Shown here piece after piece: positions 1-8,500 of a stretch of 64,000 nucleotides of DNA. The stretch covers positions 62,001 through 126,000 of the forward strand of contig JAHBWU010000002.1 of NCBI GenBank assembly GCA_019636835.1, given 5' to 3'. The notes beneath the pieces were generated by a model. It made no database searches, was not told the DNA's origin, and worked only from the letters and a program-made list of their open reading frames with translations. Both the position numbers and the translations under genes were made by a program. This DNA comes from Nitrospira sp. (GTDB lineage: Bacteria > Nitrospirota > Nitrospiria > Nitrospirales > Nitrospiraceae). Position 1 is the stretch's first letter. Every line of letters starts with the position of its first letter.

Positions 1-140
1 TCGACACGACGATTGATAACAAGGCGTTACGCCCGTCACGGCGCCTCCTGCAAGAGTGAGCCACAACCTCCCGTGGGGAAGGGGCATTGATTTTCTGAGG
101 GGCGACGGCAACCTCAATCTGTCTTCAAGGAACCCTCACG

Positions 141-1202
141 GTGCGTGAGCGGCGGTGGGAAACGACGACGCCCTTGAGTTTCGGTCAGGCGCTTGCGGTG
201 GGGGACCGACTCGCCGCACACGGGTTAAAGCCGGTCTCGCCTGCCAGCGACGTGATCTGCTATGTGGAGGAATGGACGGTCGGGTCTCTCGACGACTTTG
301 ATCATCTCGACCCCTGGGCCACGGAAGACGTCACGCTCGTCCATGTACGGGAACGATGGCGCGGCGATTTCTTTCTTCTGTCCGGAGCCTATCATACGGT
401 CTATCAGCGTCATCAGGATATCGGCACGTATTGCTCCATCAGTCATCCCTGGCGCATTCGAGAAATACTGCAGTTTCATGATCAACGTGCCATGTTCTGG
501 ATCGGGTTTCGGCATGCCCATTCGTTCATCCGGGTTCGCCTCCAGACCCAGGTCGTCATCACGCCGGGCGAAACGCGTGGCGATGCCGATCGGACACGTT
601 GGTTGGATGAGAGGCGAGCGGCCTTCCTCGATGCGATTACCGTTTTGGACCTGCCGATCGAGACCCATGTGGAGAAGAACGTGGTGACCGTCCGACCTTC
701 CGATTCGTCCATTCCGTTCTTCTGCTCATGGCCCGATGCGTTCGGTCCTTGCCAGTTCGAGTACAACACGTCCGATGCGTTTGAATTCCTCGTGCCGGCC
801 AGCAAGCTCGCTGAGACGTTCCATCCAGAACCGGCCGGAGTTCGTGCCTATCTCACAGGGTTTTCAGAAGCAGCCTTGGCAGAATTCCAGGGGATCGAAC
901 CAGGAGCTCGGCTTGCCTATCGCTGCTCCGTCCACTGCCCGCTGGATGATCTGCCGGAGGTGCTGAGCGCAATTCGACCGCACGGTCTCCTGTACGCCAC
1001 GCTCTGCGAATTTCAGACACAGTCGGTGTTGCCTGACGCTGAGGATGCCTCGGCGATCATCGGCATCGTCGGAGTCAACGGGCAGTTCAAGATCGAAGCG
1101 CGCCTCAATCACGCTCCGCTCCACGAAGAAGCGATGGCGCCATGGCTGGAGCGGCTGATTGGCCACCCCGTCGCGTATGCCCCGTTACCGGCGTTCGTCT
1201 GA
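141..1202 (+). CDS. Hypothetical protein, 353 aa
   Basis: I do not recognise this protein. It reads as a soluble, mixed-composition protein without a signal peptide, membrane segment or obvious repeat, with many aromatic and acidic residues. The GTG start has an AAGGA ribosome binding site about ten bases upstream. It is the first gene in the window, and the 140 bases before it hold nothing I can identify. It is followed by a long inverted-repeat element, so it is probably transcribed apart from the membrane protein downstream. Codon use matches the surrounding G+C-rich genes, which supports real coding. No function can be assigned from the sequence. Confidence 0.7.
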   Translation: MRERRWETTTPLSFGQALAVGDRLAAHGLKPVSPASDVICYVEEWTVGSLDDFDHLDPWATEDVTLVHVRERWRGDFFLLSGAYHTVYQRHQDIGTYCSISHPWRIREILQFHDQRAMFWIGFRHAHSFIRVRLQTQVVITPGETRGDADRTRWLDERRAAFLDAITVLDLPIETHVEKNVVTVRPSDSSIPFFCSWPDAFGPCQFEYNTSDAFEFLVPASKLAETFHPEPAGVRAYLTGFSEAALAEFQGIEPGARLAYRCSVHCPLDDLPEVLSAIRPHGLLYATLCEFQTQSVLPDAEDASAIIGIVGVNGQFKIEARLNHAPLHEEAMAPWLERLIGHPVAYAPLPAFV

Positions 1203-1203
1203 C

Positions 1204-1372
1204 AGGATGCTGAAAAAGACCACCAACTTCGATCTCGCCTCGAAAAAATCCTCAACGTGCTCCAGAGAGTACGCCTCCGGTTTTTTTCTCGTCTGCGGCC
1301 TCGCCCGTGGAACGGCGCGTCTTGGCGTGCCGGGGCTGGGCGGGTGAGAACGACGGCCTTTTTGAGCATCCT
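1204..1372. repeat. Intergenic inverted-repeat element, copy 1
   Basis: The arms 1204-1221 and 1355-1372 are inverted repeats with 16 of 18 positions complementary, and they close a 169-base segment that fills the gap between two genes. Just inside lies a second hairpin at about 1256-1273: CGTGCTC, loop CAGA, GAGTACG. The right arm includes CTTTTTGAGCATCC, which I recall as a recurrent intergenic motif in Nitrospira genomes. Its layout (long outer arms, inner hairpin beginning CGTGCTC) resembles the elements at 15742 and 27036. Whether it acts as DNA, as RNA or as a terminator is unknown. Confidence 0.65.
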
Positions 1373-1458
1373 AAGGACCCCTCTCCGACGTGGTGTGGGG
1401 GCGCCGCACGATTCAGTATTTCATTGAACAATCGAACGGCATCTCGCACAGTGGTGAC

Positions 1459-2568
1459 ATGAGCCCGCTCGGAAAGATCCAGTCCGCGCTCGCGAAACCG
1501 TTCATGCCGGCCGTCTTCTTTCTCTCGGGTGTCACCTATGACACCGTGACCCTCACACGAATCGATCGGCTTCAGGACAACCTGGTTTTGTTGCTGTATC
1601 TTGCCCTTCTGGGTACCTTGATCATTTTGACAGGACGATTGGGCATCGAGCCTCCACCTGATCGCGAGCAATTGGCATCGGTTTCACCGTTCACTCGCTG
1701 GGTATTGGCGAGCCGTCCCTACTATCCTATGGCGAGCCAGTTCTTGTTAGGCGGTCTTTTCAGCGCCTATACGATTTTTTATTCACGGAGCACCTCGTTC
1801 ACCGGCACGGCGATTTTCTTTAGCCTGCTTATCGCGCTCTTGGTGGCCAACGAGTTTTTACGTGACCGCCTGTCGAATCTCCGCCTCCTGATCGGTCTAT
1901 ACGGGGTGGTCAGTTTCGCCTTTTTTACGTTCTTCTTGCCCGTGGTGACGGGCTACATGAACGCGGTGGTTTTCTTGGTCGGAGCGGGCATCAGCGCGAC
2001 GGTGACCTTGCGGGTCGTTCAACTCATCTATCGCAATAATGCCGACCGATCGAGACGCGAAGCGATCAGAGTGACTGTTCCGACTGTTGCATGCATCGTC
2101 CTCCTGGTGGGTTTCTACTTTATGAATTGGATTCCGCCGGTTCCGCTGTCGCTGAAGTTCGGCGGGATGTATCATGAGATCAAGCGAACCGGCGACCAGT
2201 TTGAGCTCTCCTTTGAGAGACAGTGGTATCAGGTCTGGAAGCGTTCAGACACGACCTATCCTTCGAACCAGCCGATCTATTGTTTCACCGCCGTCTTTGC
2301 TCCGGTCGATCTCAACACCACGATTTACCACCATTGGTACTTCCGCCCGAACAGCGAGAAACCGTTCATGCATGCGGATAGAATTCCCCTCAAGATTTCC
2401 GGTGGGCGTGAGGGCGGTTATCGTGCCTATAGTTTCAAGCAGCGCCTTGATCCAGGCGATTGGCGGGTCGATGTCGAGTCCCAAGACGGGCGTATCATTG
2501 GTCGAGTCTCGGTACAGGTGGAGGGACCAGCTGAGACAGTACCGACGCTGGCGAGTATCTCCTATTGA
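1459..2568 (+). CDS. DUF2914-domain integral membrane protein
   Basis: An N-terminal half with about seven hydrophobic segments is followed by a soluble C-terminal domain of about 110 residues. That domain has the DUF2914 pattern: a conserved W-Y core, a HHWYF stretch, a RPNSEK/IPLKISGGREGGYRAYS region and a closing GDWRVDVES strand. DUF2914 domains often sit at the end of membrane proteins, and their role is not established. The frame is open from a GTG at 1390, but the ATG at 1459 is preferred because it starts just before the first membrane segment; the ribosome binding site is weak for both. The predicted product is 369 aa and probably sits in the inner membrane. Confidence 0.7.
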   Translation: MSPLGKIQSALAKPFMPAVFFLSGVTYDTVTLTRIDRLQDNLVLLLYLALLGTLIILTGRLGIEPPPDREQLASVSPFTRWVLASRPYYPMASQFLLGGLFSAYTIFYSRSTSFTGTAIFFSLLIALLVANEFLRDRLSNLRLLIGLYGVVSFAFFTFFLPVVTGYMNAVVFLVGAGISATVTLRVVQLIYRNNADRSRREAIRVTVPTVACIVLLVGFYFMNWIPPVPLSLKFGGMYHEIKRTGDQFELSFERQWYQVWKRSDTTYPSNQPIYCFTAVFAPVDLNTTIYHHWYFRPNSEKPFMHADRIPLKISGGREGGYRAYSFKQRLDPGDWRVDVESQDGRIIGRVSVQVEGPAETVPTLASISY

Positions 2569-2640
2569 CGACCATCATGCTGTAGTCGTTGCAGAGATCT
2601 GGTTGCGGGCGGTGATGGAAGCGAGTAAAGTGCGGGCCCA

Positions 2641-3003
2641 ATGAGTCTGCGGACCCTTTCCCCTTGCCCTTCCAGTCCCAATTGTGTGTCGACTCACGCG
2701 GCTGAAGAGAGCCACGCCATCGCGCCGTTTCAGTACAGGAAGTCTCGCGCGGAAGCGAAAGAGGCGTTGAAAGCGGTGCTTGCAACATTGCCTCAGACCA
2801 AACTCGTCGATGAGGACGAGTCCTATCTCCACTACGAGTTCACCAGCCTGTTGCTCCGCTTCGTCGATGACGTGGAGTTTCTCTTCGATGAAACCACGAA
2901 AACAGTTCACTTCCGTTCCGCTTCCCGCACGGGCTACAGCGATCTGGGCGTCAACCGCAGACGAATGGAGCAGGTGCGGGCTTTGGTGGGCGAAAAGCTT
3001 TGA
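2641..3003 (+). CDS. DUF1499 family protein
   Basis: A 120-aa protein with the DUF1499 signature near the N-terminus (CPSSPNCVST, residues about 9-18), then the expected alternating strands and the closing GYSDLGVNRRRMEQVR segment. DUF1499 proteins are small, widespread and of unknown function; many carry a lipoprotein signal or membrane anchor, but this one shows neither. It lies between a membrane protein gene and a PilZ gene on the same strand, with gaps of 72 and 67 bases, so a shared transcript is possible. No clear ribosome binding site precedes the ATG. Confidence 0.75.
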   Translation: MSLRTLSPCPSSPNCVSTHAAEESHAIAPFQYRKSRAEAKEALKAVLATLPQTKLVDEDESYLHYEFTSLLLRFVDDVEFLFDETTKTVHFRSASRTGYSDLGVNRRRMEQVRALVGEKL

Positions 3004-3070
3004 GCATTTCTGTAATTGCTTCGGCATGATCCATCCTCCTGTTAGGATGTCGGAAATATGAGGATTGGTT

Positions 3071-3394
3071 ATGGGTTTCAAACGTAAGCACTCGCGTGTG
3101 GATGTCGGCCGTGTCGGCCGGTTGCAGCGCGGCTCGCTTTCGGCGCCATGCAAGGTACTCGACGTCAGCGAGTCCGGCGTCCGTCTAGAAAGCCGTCTCT
3201 TCGTGAAACGCGGTGATGTGCTTCAACTCGGAATAGAGCTTGAGCGGGGGAGGTCTTTAACCTGTGAGTTGGAAGTCATTCACGTGCGTGCGCCTAAATT
3301 AGGCGCAAAAATCATTTCGATCAGTCCTGAGGATCGAGAGCGATTGACTCATATTCTCGACGATCATGTCCAGAGTCGTTTTTCCCGCGGTTAG
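3071..3394 (+). CDS. Single-domain PilZ protein
   Basis: A 107-aa protein consisting of one PilZ domain, a cyclic-di-GMP receptor fold. The two ligand-binding motifs are visible: RxxxR (RKHSR near the N-terminus) and DxSxxG (DVSESG). It carries no partner domain, so it would signal by binding another protein. The ATG at 3071 with GAGGA six bases upstream is preferred over the TTG two codons earlier. It is one of five short PilZ genes in this window (see also 10903, 11561, 20232 and 20697). Confidence 0.85.
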   Translation: MGFKRKHSRVDVGRVGRLQRGSLSAPCKVLDVSESGVRLESRLFVKRGDVLQLGIELERGRSLTCELEVIHVRAPKLGAKIISISPEDRERLTHILDDHVQSRFSRG

Positions 3395-3632
3395 GCGCGT
3401 CGACGCAGGGTTGACCGCACTCGCCTACAGTTCCTTCTTTGAAAAAGTTGGGTTGGGGGGATAGGCTAGGCCATCCTTCCAGGTGGCGGTAGGCTTCAAA
3501 CTCTTTCAAGTCATACCACTGAAAAATGGTGTTGGTTTGGAGGATCTTAACGAGGTGCCAACGGCCAGAGATGACATGTGTTACCGTAAAGAGATGGCTG
3601 TCGGTGGTCAGGATAGAGGAATCAGCCGTCAA
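3321..3632 (-). CDS. Possible small hypothetical protein
   Basis: A 103-codon minus-strand frame fills the otherwise empty gap between the PilZ gene and the flavoprotein gene. The first 70 codons have the C/G-rich third positions of real genes here and a protein-like composition. However, the only start is a TTG without a ribosome binding site, and the last 25 codons run into the PilZ gene. It resembles nothing I know. It could be a small real protein or chance. Confidence 0.25.
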   Translation of the reverse strand: MTADSSILTTDSHLFTVTHVISGRWHLVKILQTNTIFQWYDLKEFEAYRHLEGWPSLSPQPNFFKEGTVGECGQPCVDAPNRGKNDSGHDRREYESIALDPQD

Positions 3633-4336
3633 TGGAATCTGTTCAGGCTAAGGTGAGTCGGATCAGGAATTTAACTCACGATGTCCGCGAACTAGAGCTC
3701 ACCCTCTATGAGCCTGAGGGCATAAGCTTTAAAGCCGGGCAATTTATCTCATTCGACATATCAAAGGAAGGTTATCCCTACCCGGTCACGCGTCCCTATT
3801 CCATCGCTTCACCTTCCTCAATCTCGGATCGGGTGCTCTTGCTCTTCAATCTGGTTCCAGGAGGTCCTGGATCGACCTATCTTTTCAGTCTTCGGGAAGG
3901 AGACCCCGTGCGCTTTAAGGGGCCGACCGGATCCTTCACTCTGCGAGAAGATCCGACCAAACGGATGCTGTTTGTGGCGACCGGGACCGGAATTGCCCCC
4001 TTTCGATCCATGATCCTCTCGCAACTTGAGCGGGATGGCACTCAACCCCTGATATTGTTCTGGGGAGTCAGAAGTGAGCGGGACCTGTATTACCAAGACG
4101 AGTTCAAAGATTTGGCCGACCGCTACCCGCAGTTTTCCTTTGTGATGACCCTCTCGCAGCCAGGACCGGAGTGGATCGGAGTTAGAGGGCGAGTATCTAG
4201 TCTCGTCCAGGAACGAGTGGCATCGGTCCAGGATTTAGCCGTCTATCTATGCGGCAATGGAAATATGATTAAGGACGTGACGGCGTCCATTCAGAGGAAG
4301 GGGTTATGCCCGATTTACCGGGAGAAGTACTATTAG
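3632..4336 (+). CDS. FAD/NAD(P)-binding oxidoreductase of the ferredoxin-NADP reductase family
   Basis: A 234-aa protein with the two-domain FNR fold. The N-terminal FAD barrel carries the RPYSIAS motif (about residues 53-59), in which the arginine contacts the flavin phosphate and Y-S the isoalloxazine. The nucleotide domain carries GTGIAPFRSM (about 117-126), then a LFWGVRSERDLYY strand and a C-terminal CGNGNMI motif. There is no ferredoxin, haem or iron-sulphur domain, so it must pair with a separate electron carrier that is not encoded nearby. It is probably a cytoplasmic NAD(P)H-linked reductase; the physiological partner cannot be named from sequence. Confidence 0.85.
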   Translation: MESVQAKVSRIRNLTHDVRELELTLYEPEGISFKAGQFISFDISKEGYPYPVTRPYSIASPSSISDRVLLLFNLVPGGPGSTYLFSLREGDPVRFKGPTGSFTLREDPTKRMLFVATGTGIAPFRSMILSQLERDGTQPLILFWGVRSERDLYYQDEFKDLADRYPQFSFVMTLSQPGPEWIGVRGRVSSLVQERVASVQDLAVYLCGNGNMIKDVTASIQRKGLCPIYREKYY

Positions 4337-4357
4337 ACTGGAGCATTTTGGCCAGAA

Positions 4358-4537
4358 TCATGGAACTGGTTTCTGAAGCTTGGATCCTAGCCTGGTGGTG
4401 TGCTGAAAGATGCATTTGGGGCAGGTGTAATGGACAAACTGGTTGCCACCCACCAGACGCTTCCTCATGAGGACTTTGCACCACGTGCAGAGGCGATCAG
4501 GTAGCTCGATTCTGGATGTGTTAGAGGCGGACAGCAT
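4358..4537 (-). CDS. Small zinc-ribbon protein
   Basis: A minus-strand frame encodes about 59 aa with two CxxC knuckles 18 residues apart (CTWC and CPKC), separated by a basic segment and GGNQFVHYT. This is the layout of a zinc ribbon. The ATG at 4537 is chosen over a TTG twelve codons upstream; a CAGGA lies about 12 bases before the ATG. It lies alone in the 372-base space between the flavoprotein gene and speD and is antisense to both. Function is unknown; small ribbons of this kind often bind nucleic acid or a protein partner. Confidence 0.5.
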   Translation of the reverse strand: MLSASNTSRIELPDRLCTWCKVLMRKRLVGGNQFVHYTCPKCIFQHTTRLGSKLQKPVP

Positions 4538-4708
4538 GAGGCATATTGTTCCTGAGCTCCATGACCTTGTCAACCGATTGACGGTGCCATTTTCGCCAGA
4601 TCTGAAATTTTTTCCCCTGCATCACGTGCACAGTAAAAAAATCATGGTATAGTTCACGCATGATAGTTCCTGTCACCATAACCTCTTACAGAAAAGGATC
4701 AACCCCCT

Positions 4709-5149
4709 ATGAGCACCTCGCCCAGTTCCGAGTCCACAATCTTACCATCCGACGCCCCTGCGGCTGTAGCCCGACCTGTCCAAGACATGGTGGGAAGCGG
4801 CAAGGCATGGGGGCTCTGCACCGCTGTTGATCTCCACGATTGCAATCCGGATCTTATACGTGATGCGAATCATATCAAGCGCTACGTGGTTGAGCTCTGT
4901 GAGCTCATCGGCATGAAGCGCTACGGTGACTGCCAGGTCGTCAATTTTGGCGAAGGTCGTGTAGCCGGCTACTCGATGGTGCAGTTGATCTCGACCTCAT
5001 TGATCAGCGGCCATTTTGCCAATGAAACCAATCACGCCTACCTCGACATTTTCAGCTGCAAGGGGTATGATCCCACGGTCGTCGAGTCGTTTTCGAAGGA
5101 GTTTTTCGGCGCCCGTCGGAGTGTTGCGACCGCCACACTCCGGTACTAA
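4709..5149 (+). CDS. speD: SpeD-type S-adenosylmethionine decarboxylase proenzyme family
   Basis: A 146-aa member of the pyruvoyl-dependent AdoMet decarboxylase family, which makes decarboxylated AdoMet for polyamine synthesis. The three residues of the Thermotoga-type enzyme are present with exact spacing: Ser97 (pyruvoyl precursor), His102 and Cys117, matching Ser63/His68/Cys83 with a constant offset of 34. The offset reflects a 34-residue N-terminal extension rich in Ser, Ala and Pro. The residue before the cleavage serine is Thr instead of the usual Glu. No spermidine synthase (speE) lies beside it. SpeD homologues that act on arginine or ornithine are known, so the substrate is not certain. 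A hairpin downstream probably ends the transcript. Confidence 0.85.
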   Translation: MSTSPSSESTILPSDAPAAVARPVQDMVGSGKAWGLCTAVDLHDCNPDLIRDANHIKRYVVELCELIGMKRYGDCQVVNFGEGRVAGYSMVQLISTSLISGHFANETNHAYLDIFSCKGYDPTVVESFSKEFFGARRSVATATLRY

Positions 5150-5173
5150 AACTTTTGCTCACAGTGAACTTGC

Positions 5174-5213
5174 TTCGGGGGCGTTAGAGTAGTAGAGCGC
5201 CCCCGAGTGCTTT
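5174..5213 (+). terminator. Probable intrinsic terminator after speD
   Basis: A perfect 8-bp G/C stem pairs 5176-5183 (CGGGGGCG) with 5198-5205 (CGCCCCCG). Flanking pairs extend it, and the loop has about ten bases. Only a short T run (CTTT) follows, so termination may be partial. It sits 25 bases after the speD stop. Confidence 0.55.
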
Positions 5214-5244
5214 AACTATCCAATATCATGGGTATCGCCTAGAC

Positions 5245-5583
5245 ATGAAAGCCACGACTGTCAAAGAGGTGCTCGACTCGCTTCCATCAAAACTCGATAA
5301 AGACGCGGCCGAAGATCTTGATGCCGTCTACCAGTTCGACCTCCGAGGGAACCAAGGCGGCCAGTACCATCTGTTGGTACAAAATGGGACCTGCGTCGTG
5401 AAGGATGGAACCCATACCGATCCGCATGTGACTCTATCGATGACTGGAGAAGACTGCATCGGGGTCCTGAACGGAAACCTCAGCGGGATGACGATGGCGA
5501 TATCGGGGCGTCTGCAAGTTACCGGGGATATCGGGCTGGCTATGCAGTTGAAATCCTTGTTCCCGAACGTTGTTGAGGGCTAG
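5245..5583 (+). CDS. SCP2 sterol-carrier-like protein
   Basis: A 112-aa single-domain SCP2 protein. The family pattern is visible: an amphipathic N-terminal helix, a strand series around YQFDLRG and GQYHLLVQNGTC, then DPHVTLSMTGED and the LNGNLSGMTMAISGRLQVTGDIGLAMQL segment with its closing hydrophobic helix. SCP2 domains bind lipids or acyl chains in a hydrophobic tunnel; the bacterial ligands are mostly unknown. The gene lies between the speD terminator and the convergent RND pump gene, so it is probably monocistronic. Confidence 0.85.
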   Translation: MKATTVKEVLDSLPSKLDKDAAEDLDAVYQFDLRGNQGGQYHLLVQNGTCVVKDGTHTDPHVTLSMTGEDCIGVLNGNLSGMTMAISGRLQVTGDIGLAMQLKSLFPNVVEG

Positions 5584-5589
5584 CGAGCG

Positions 5590-8500
5590 CTACTCCCGCC
5601 CAAGAACCCCCACGGTTTGAGCTTTCTGGTGATCTCGCATTTCCCAATCAAGCCTTCTCGGGAACCGTTCCTCTAAAATCGCGTACATCGTTGGGACGAG
5701 AAACAACGTGAGGAGCGTAGAGACGCTCAACCCTCCGACGACCGCTCGTGCCAGAGGGGCATTGGTTTCGCCGCCGGTTCCAAGGCCGATCGCCATGGGA
5801 AGCAGGCCGAAGACCGTGGCCAGAGAGGTCATGAGAATCGGACGCAGTCTAGTTCGCGCGGCGGTCACGACGGCCTGGTGAAGCTCTTCCCCTCTGCGGC
5901 GCAGCACGTTGGTGTAATCGACCAGCAGGACACCGTTCGAGACGACAATCCCAAACATCATGATGATGCCCATCATCGATGTGGTGGACAGCGTTGTATT
6001 CGTCAGGAACAGCATCAAAATGACGCCCGGAAAACCCATCGGCACCGAAAACATGATGATGAATGGGTCGATGAGCGACTTAAATTGTGCGGCCATGACC
6101 ATGTAGACCAGCAAGAGCGCCAAGATGATCGCAAACTGCAGCCCTTCGAAGGTTTCGCGCTGTTGCTGAATCTGCCCTGCCAGCTTGATGCTGAAGCCTG
6201 CCGGCAACTGGAGTGTGGCTAATGCGGACTCGAGGTCTTCGGCGATATCACCGAGAGGTCGGGTGGTTGGATTGGCCGTTATGTGAACCACGCGCTGGAA
6301 ATACTTCCGATCGACTTTCACCGGTCCCGCGTTCAATTTGAGGGACGCCACGTTCTTCAGTAAGACCGGCTCGCCGGCTTTGGTGGTGAGAAGAATAGTC
6401 TCCAGATCGGTGAGACTTTTTCGGTGTTCCTCAGCGAGCCACGCGCTGATGAAGTATTCGTTGCCGCTTTGTGGATCAGTGTAAATGATCGGATCGGTTT
6501 GGCCGTTTCCGTTCAGGGAAAACAGGACGGCATTGGCTACGTCAGCCTCGCTGATGCCGAGCAGAGCCGCCTTCTCCCGATCGACTGTGATGTTGATCTC
6601 CGGATAGTTTTCCTCCCGACTCGGTTCAATATCCGCCAGGCCCGGAGTCTGCTCCATGATCTCCTTGACGCGGGCGATGACGTCTCTCGCTTTTTCGAAG
6701 TCATAACCATAGATTTCCACATCCACGGCCTTTTGGGAGCCGAAACTCGTGACGCGTTTGACGAGCCCACCGGGATCGAAGTACATCGAGACTCCGGGAA
6801 ACAGTTTGACGATCTTAGGGCGCACATCGTTCATGATCTCGACTTGGGTTCTGTTCCGCTTGTCCGGTGAGGCCAAGTACACTTGAATTGAAGACGTATG
6901 AGGCCCTGTGTTGGGATTGAAGAGCGACGAGCGACCTTGCGACAGGATACCCGTAGTGGAGACGATTGTTTCCAATTCGGTCGCGGGAATATTGGCTCGG
7001 AGCACTCGTTCGACTTCCGAGACCTGCTGTTCGGTCTTTTCAACCCGTTGACCGACCGGCGCCCGCAGGACGATGCGAAACTGACTCTCATCGGAAACCG
7101 GCAGGAACTCGGTCCCGATCATTGGAACCAAAGTGAGCGATCCGACAAAGATCAGCAGCACCATGGCGATAAAGATCCGACGATGTCCCAGCACCCATTG
7201 CAACGACTCTTCGTAACTCCTATCGAACGACTCGTATCGGCGGCGGCTCCAACCCATCAGTTCGGCAAACCAGTCCGGCATTGTCCGCCGAACTTCCTGC
7301 TCAGGCTTGAGGAACTTGTAGCAGAGCGCCGGCGTCACCGTGCGGGAGACTAAGAAAGAAGTGAAGAGTGCAATCGCGATCGTCACGGTCAGCGGTATCA
7401 GCAACAGACGGGCGACGCCGACGACGAAGAACATCGGGAGGAAGACCACCACCGTCGTGACGGTCGACGCAAAGATCGGCATCGCGACTTCCCGAGCGGC
7501 CTCGAGGATACTATCCCACCGGCTGGAAGCGGTATTAAGATGACGCTGGATGTTTTCCAACTCCACGATCGAGTCGTCAACCAGCCGGCCGATCCCGAGC
7601 GCGAGTCCGCCGAGCGTGAAGACGTTAAGGGTTTGACCGGTAAAATAAAGAACGATAAACGTCACGAGCATGGAGAGCGGAATGGCCACGGAAATGATCA
7701 TGGTACTTGTGAGGTTGCGCAAGAAGATAAGAATCACGGCGGCGGCCAACAGCGAGCCGTGAAGAGCCTGTTCAATCAGATTGTTGATGGATTGACGAAT
7801 GTAGAGGGATTGATCGAACGAGATGCCGAGCTTGACTCCTTCAGGGATGCCAAACATCCTGGGGAGGGCTGCGCGGAGAGCGTCTACAACCTCAACCGTG
7901 TTGGCGATCGGTTGCTTGTTCACACGAAGAAACACCGATTTGGCTCCATCGGCATGAACGATGTTTGTTTGGATATCGGATGAGTCTGTCACGGTCCCTA
8001 TGTCGCGCACGCGGACCGGATTGCCTTGCTGATTCACCTTCACGATGACGTCCTGGATCGGATCCACGGTTCGAAACTGATTGTTCGTAAATACATTGTA
8101 GTCAAGGTTGCCGGCTTTGATATTGCCGGAAGGCAGAATCAAATTGGAGGCTTTGACGGATTTCACGACGTCGAGAATGGAAAGCCCACGGGCACTGAGG
8201 AGCGCCGGATCAAGGTTGATGTTGATCTGGCGGATCTTGCCTCCTTCGACGGTTGCCGCCGCAACATTGGCGATCTGCTCAATCTGTGGGGCGATCGTGT
8301 TATAGGCAAGATCATAAAGCGCTCGCTCGTCCAACTCATCGCTCGATACCGAAACGATCGAAACCGGTATGTTGGAAACGTCGAACTTGACGATAAAGGG
8401 CTGCAAAATGCCTGGTGGGAGGCTATTCAAGATCTGGGTAATGCGCTGCATCACTTCCATTTGGCCGACATTAATGTCGGCCCCCCAGTTGAACCAGATT

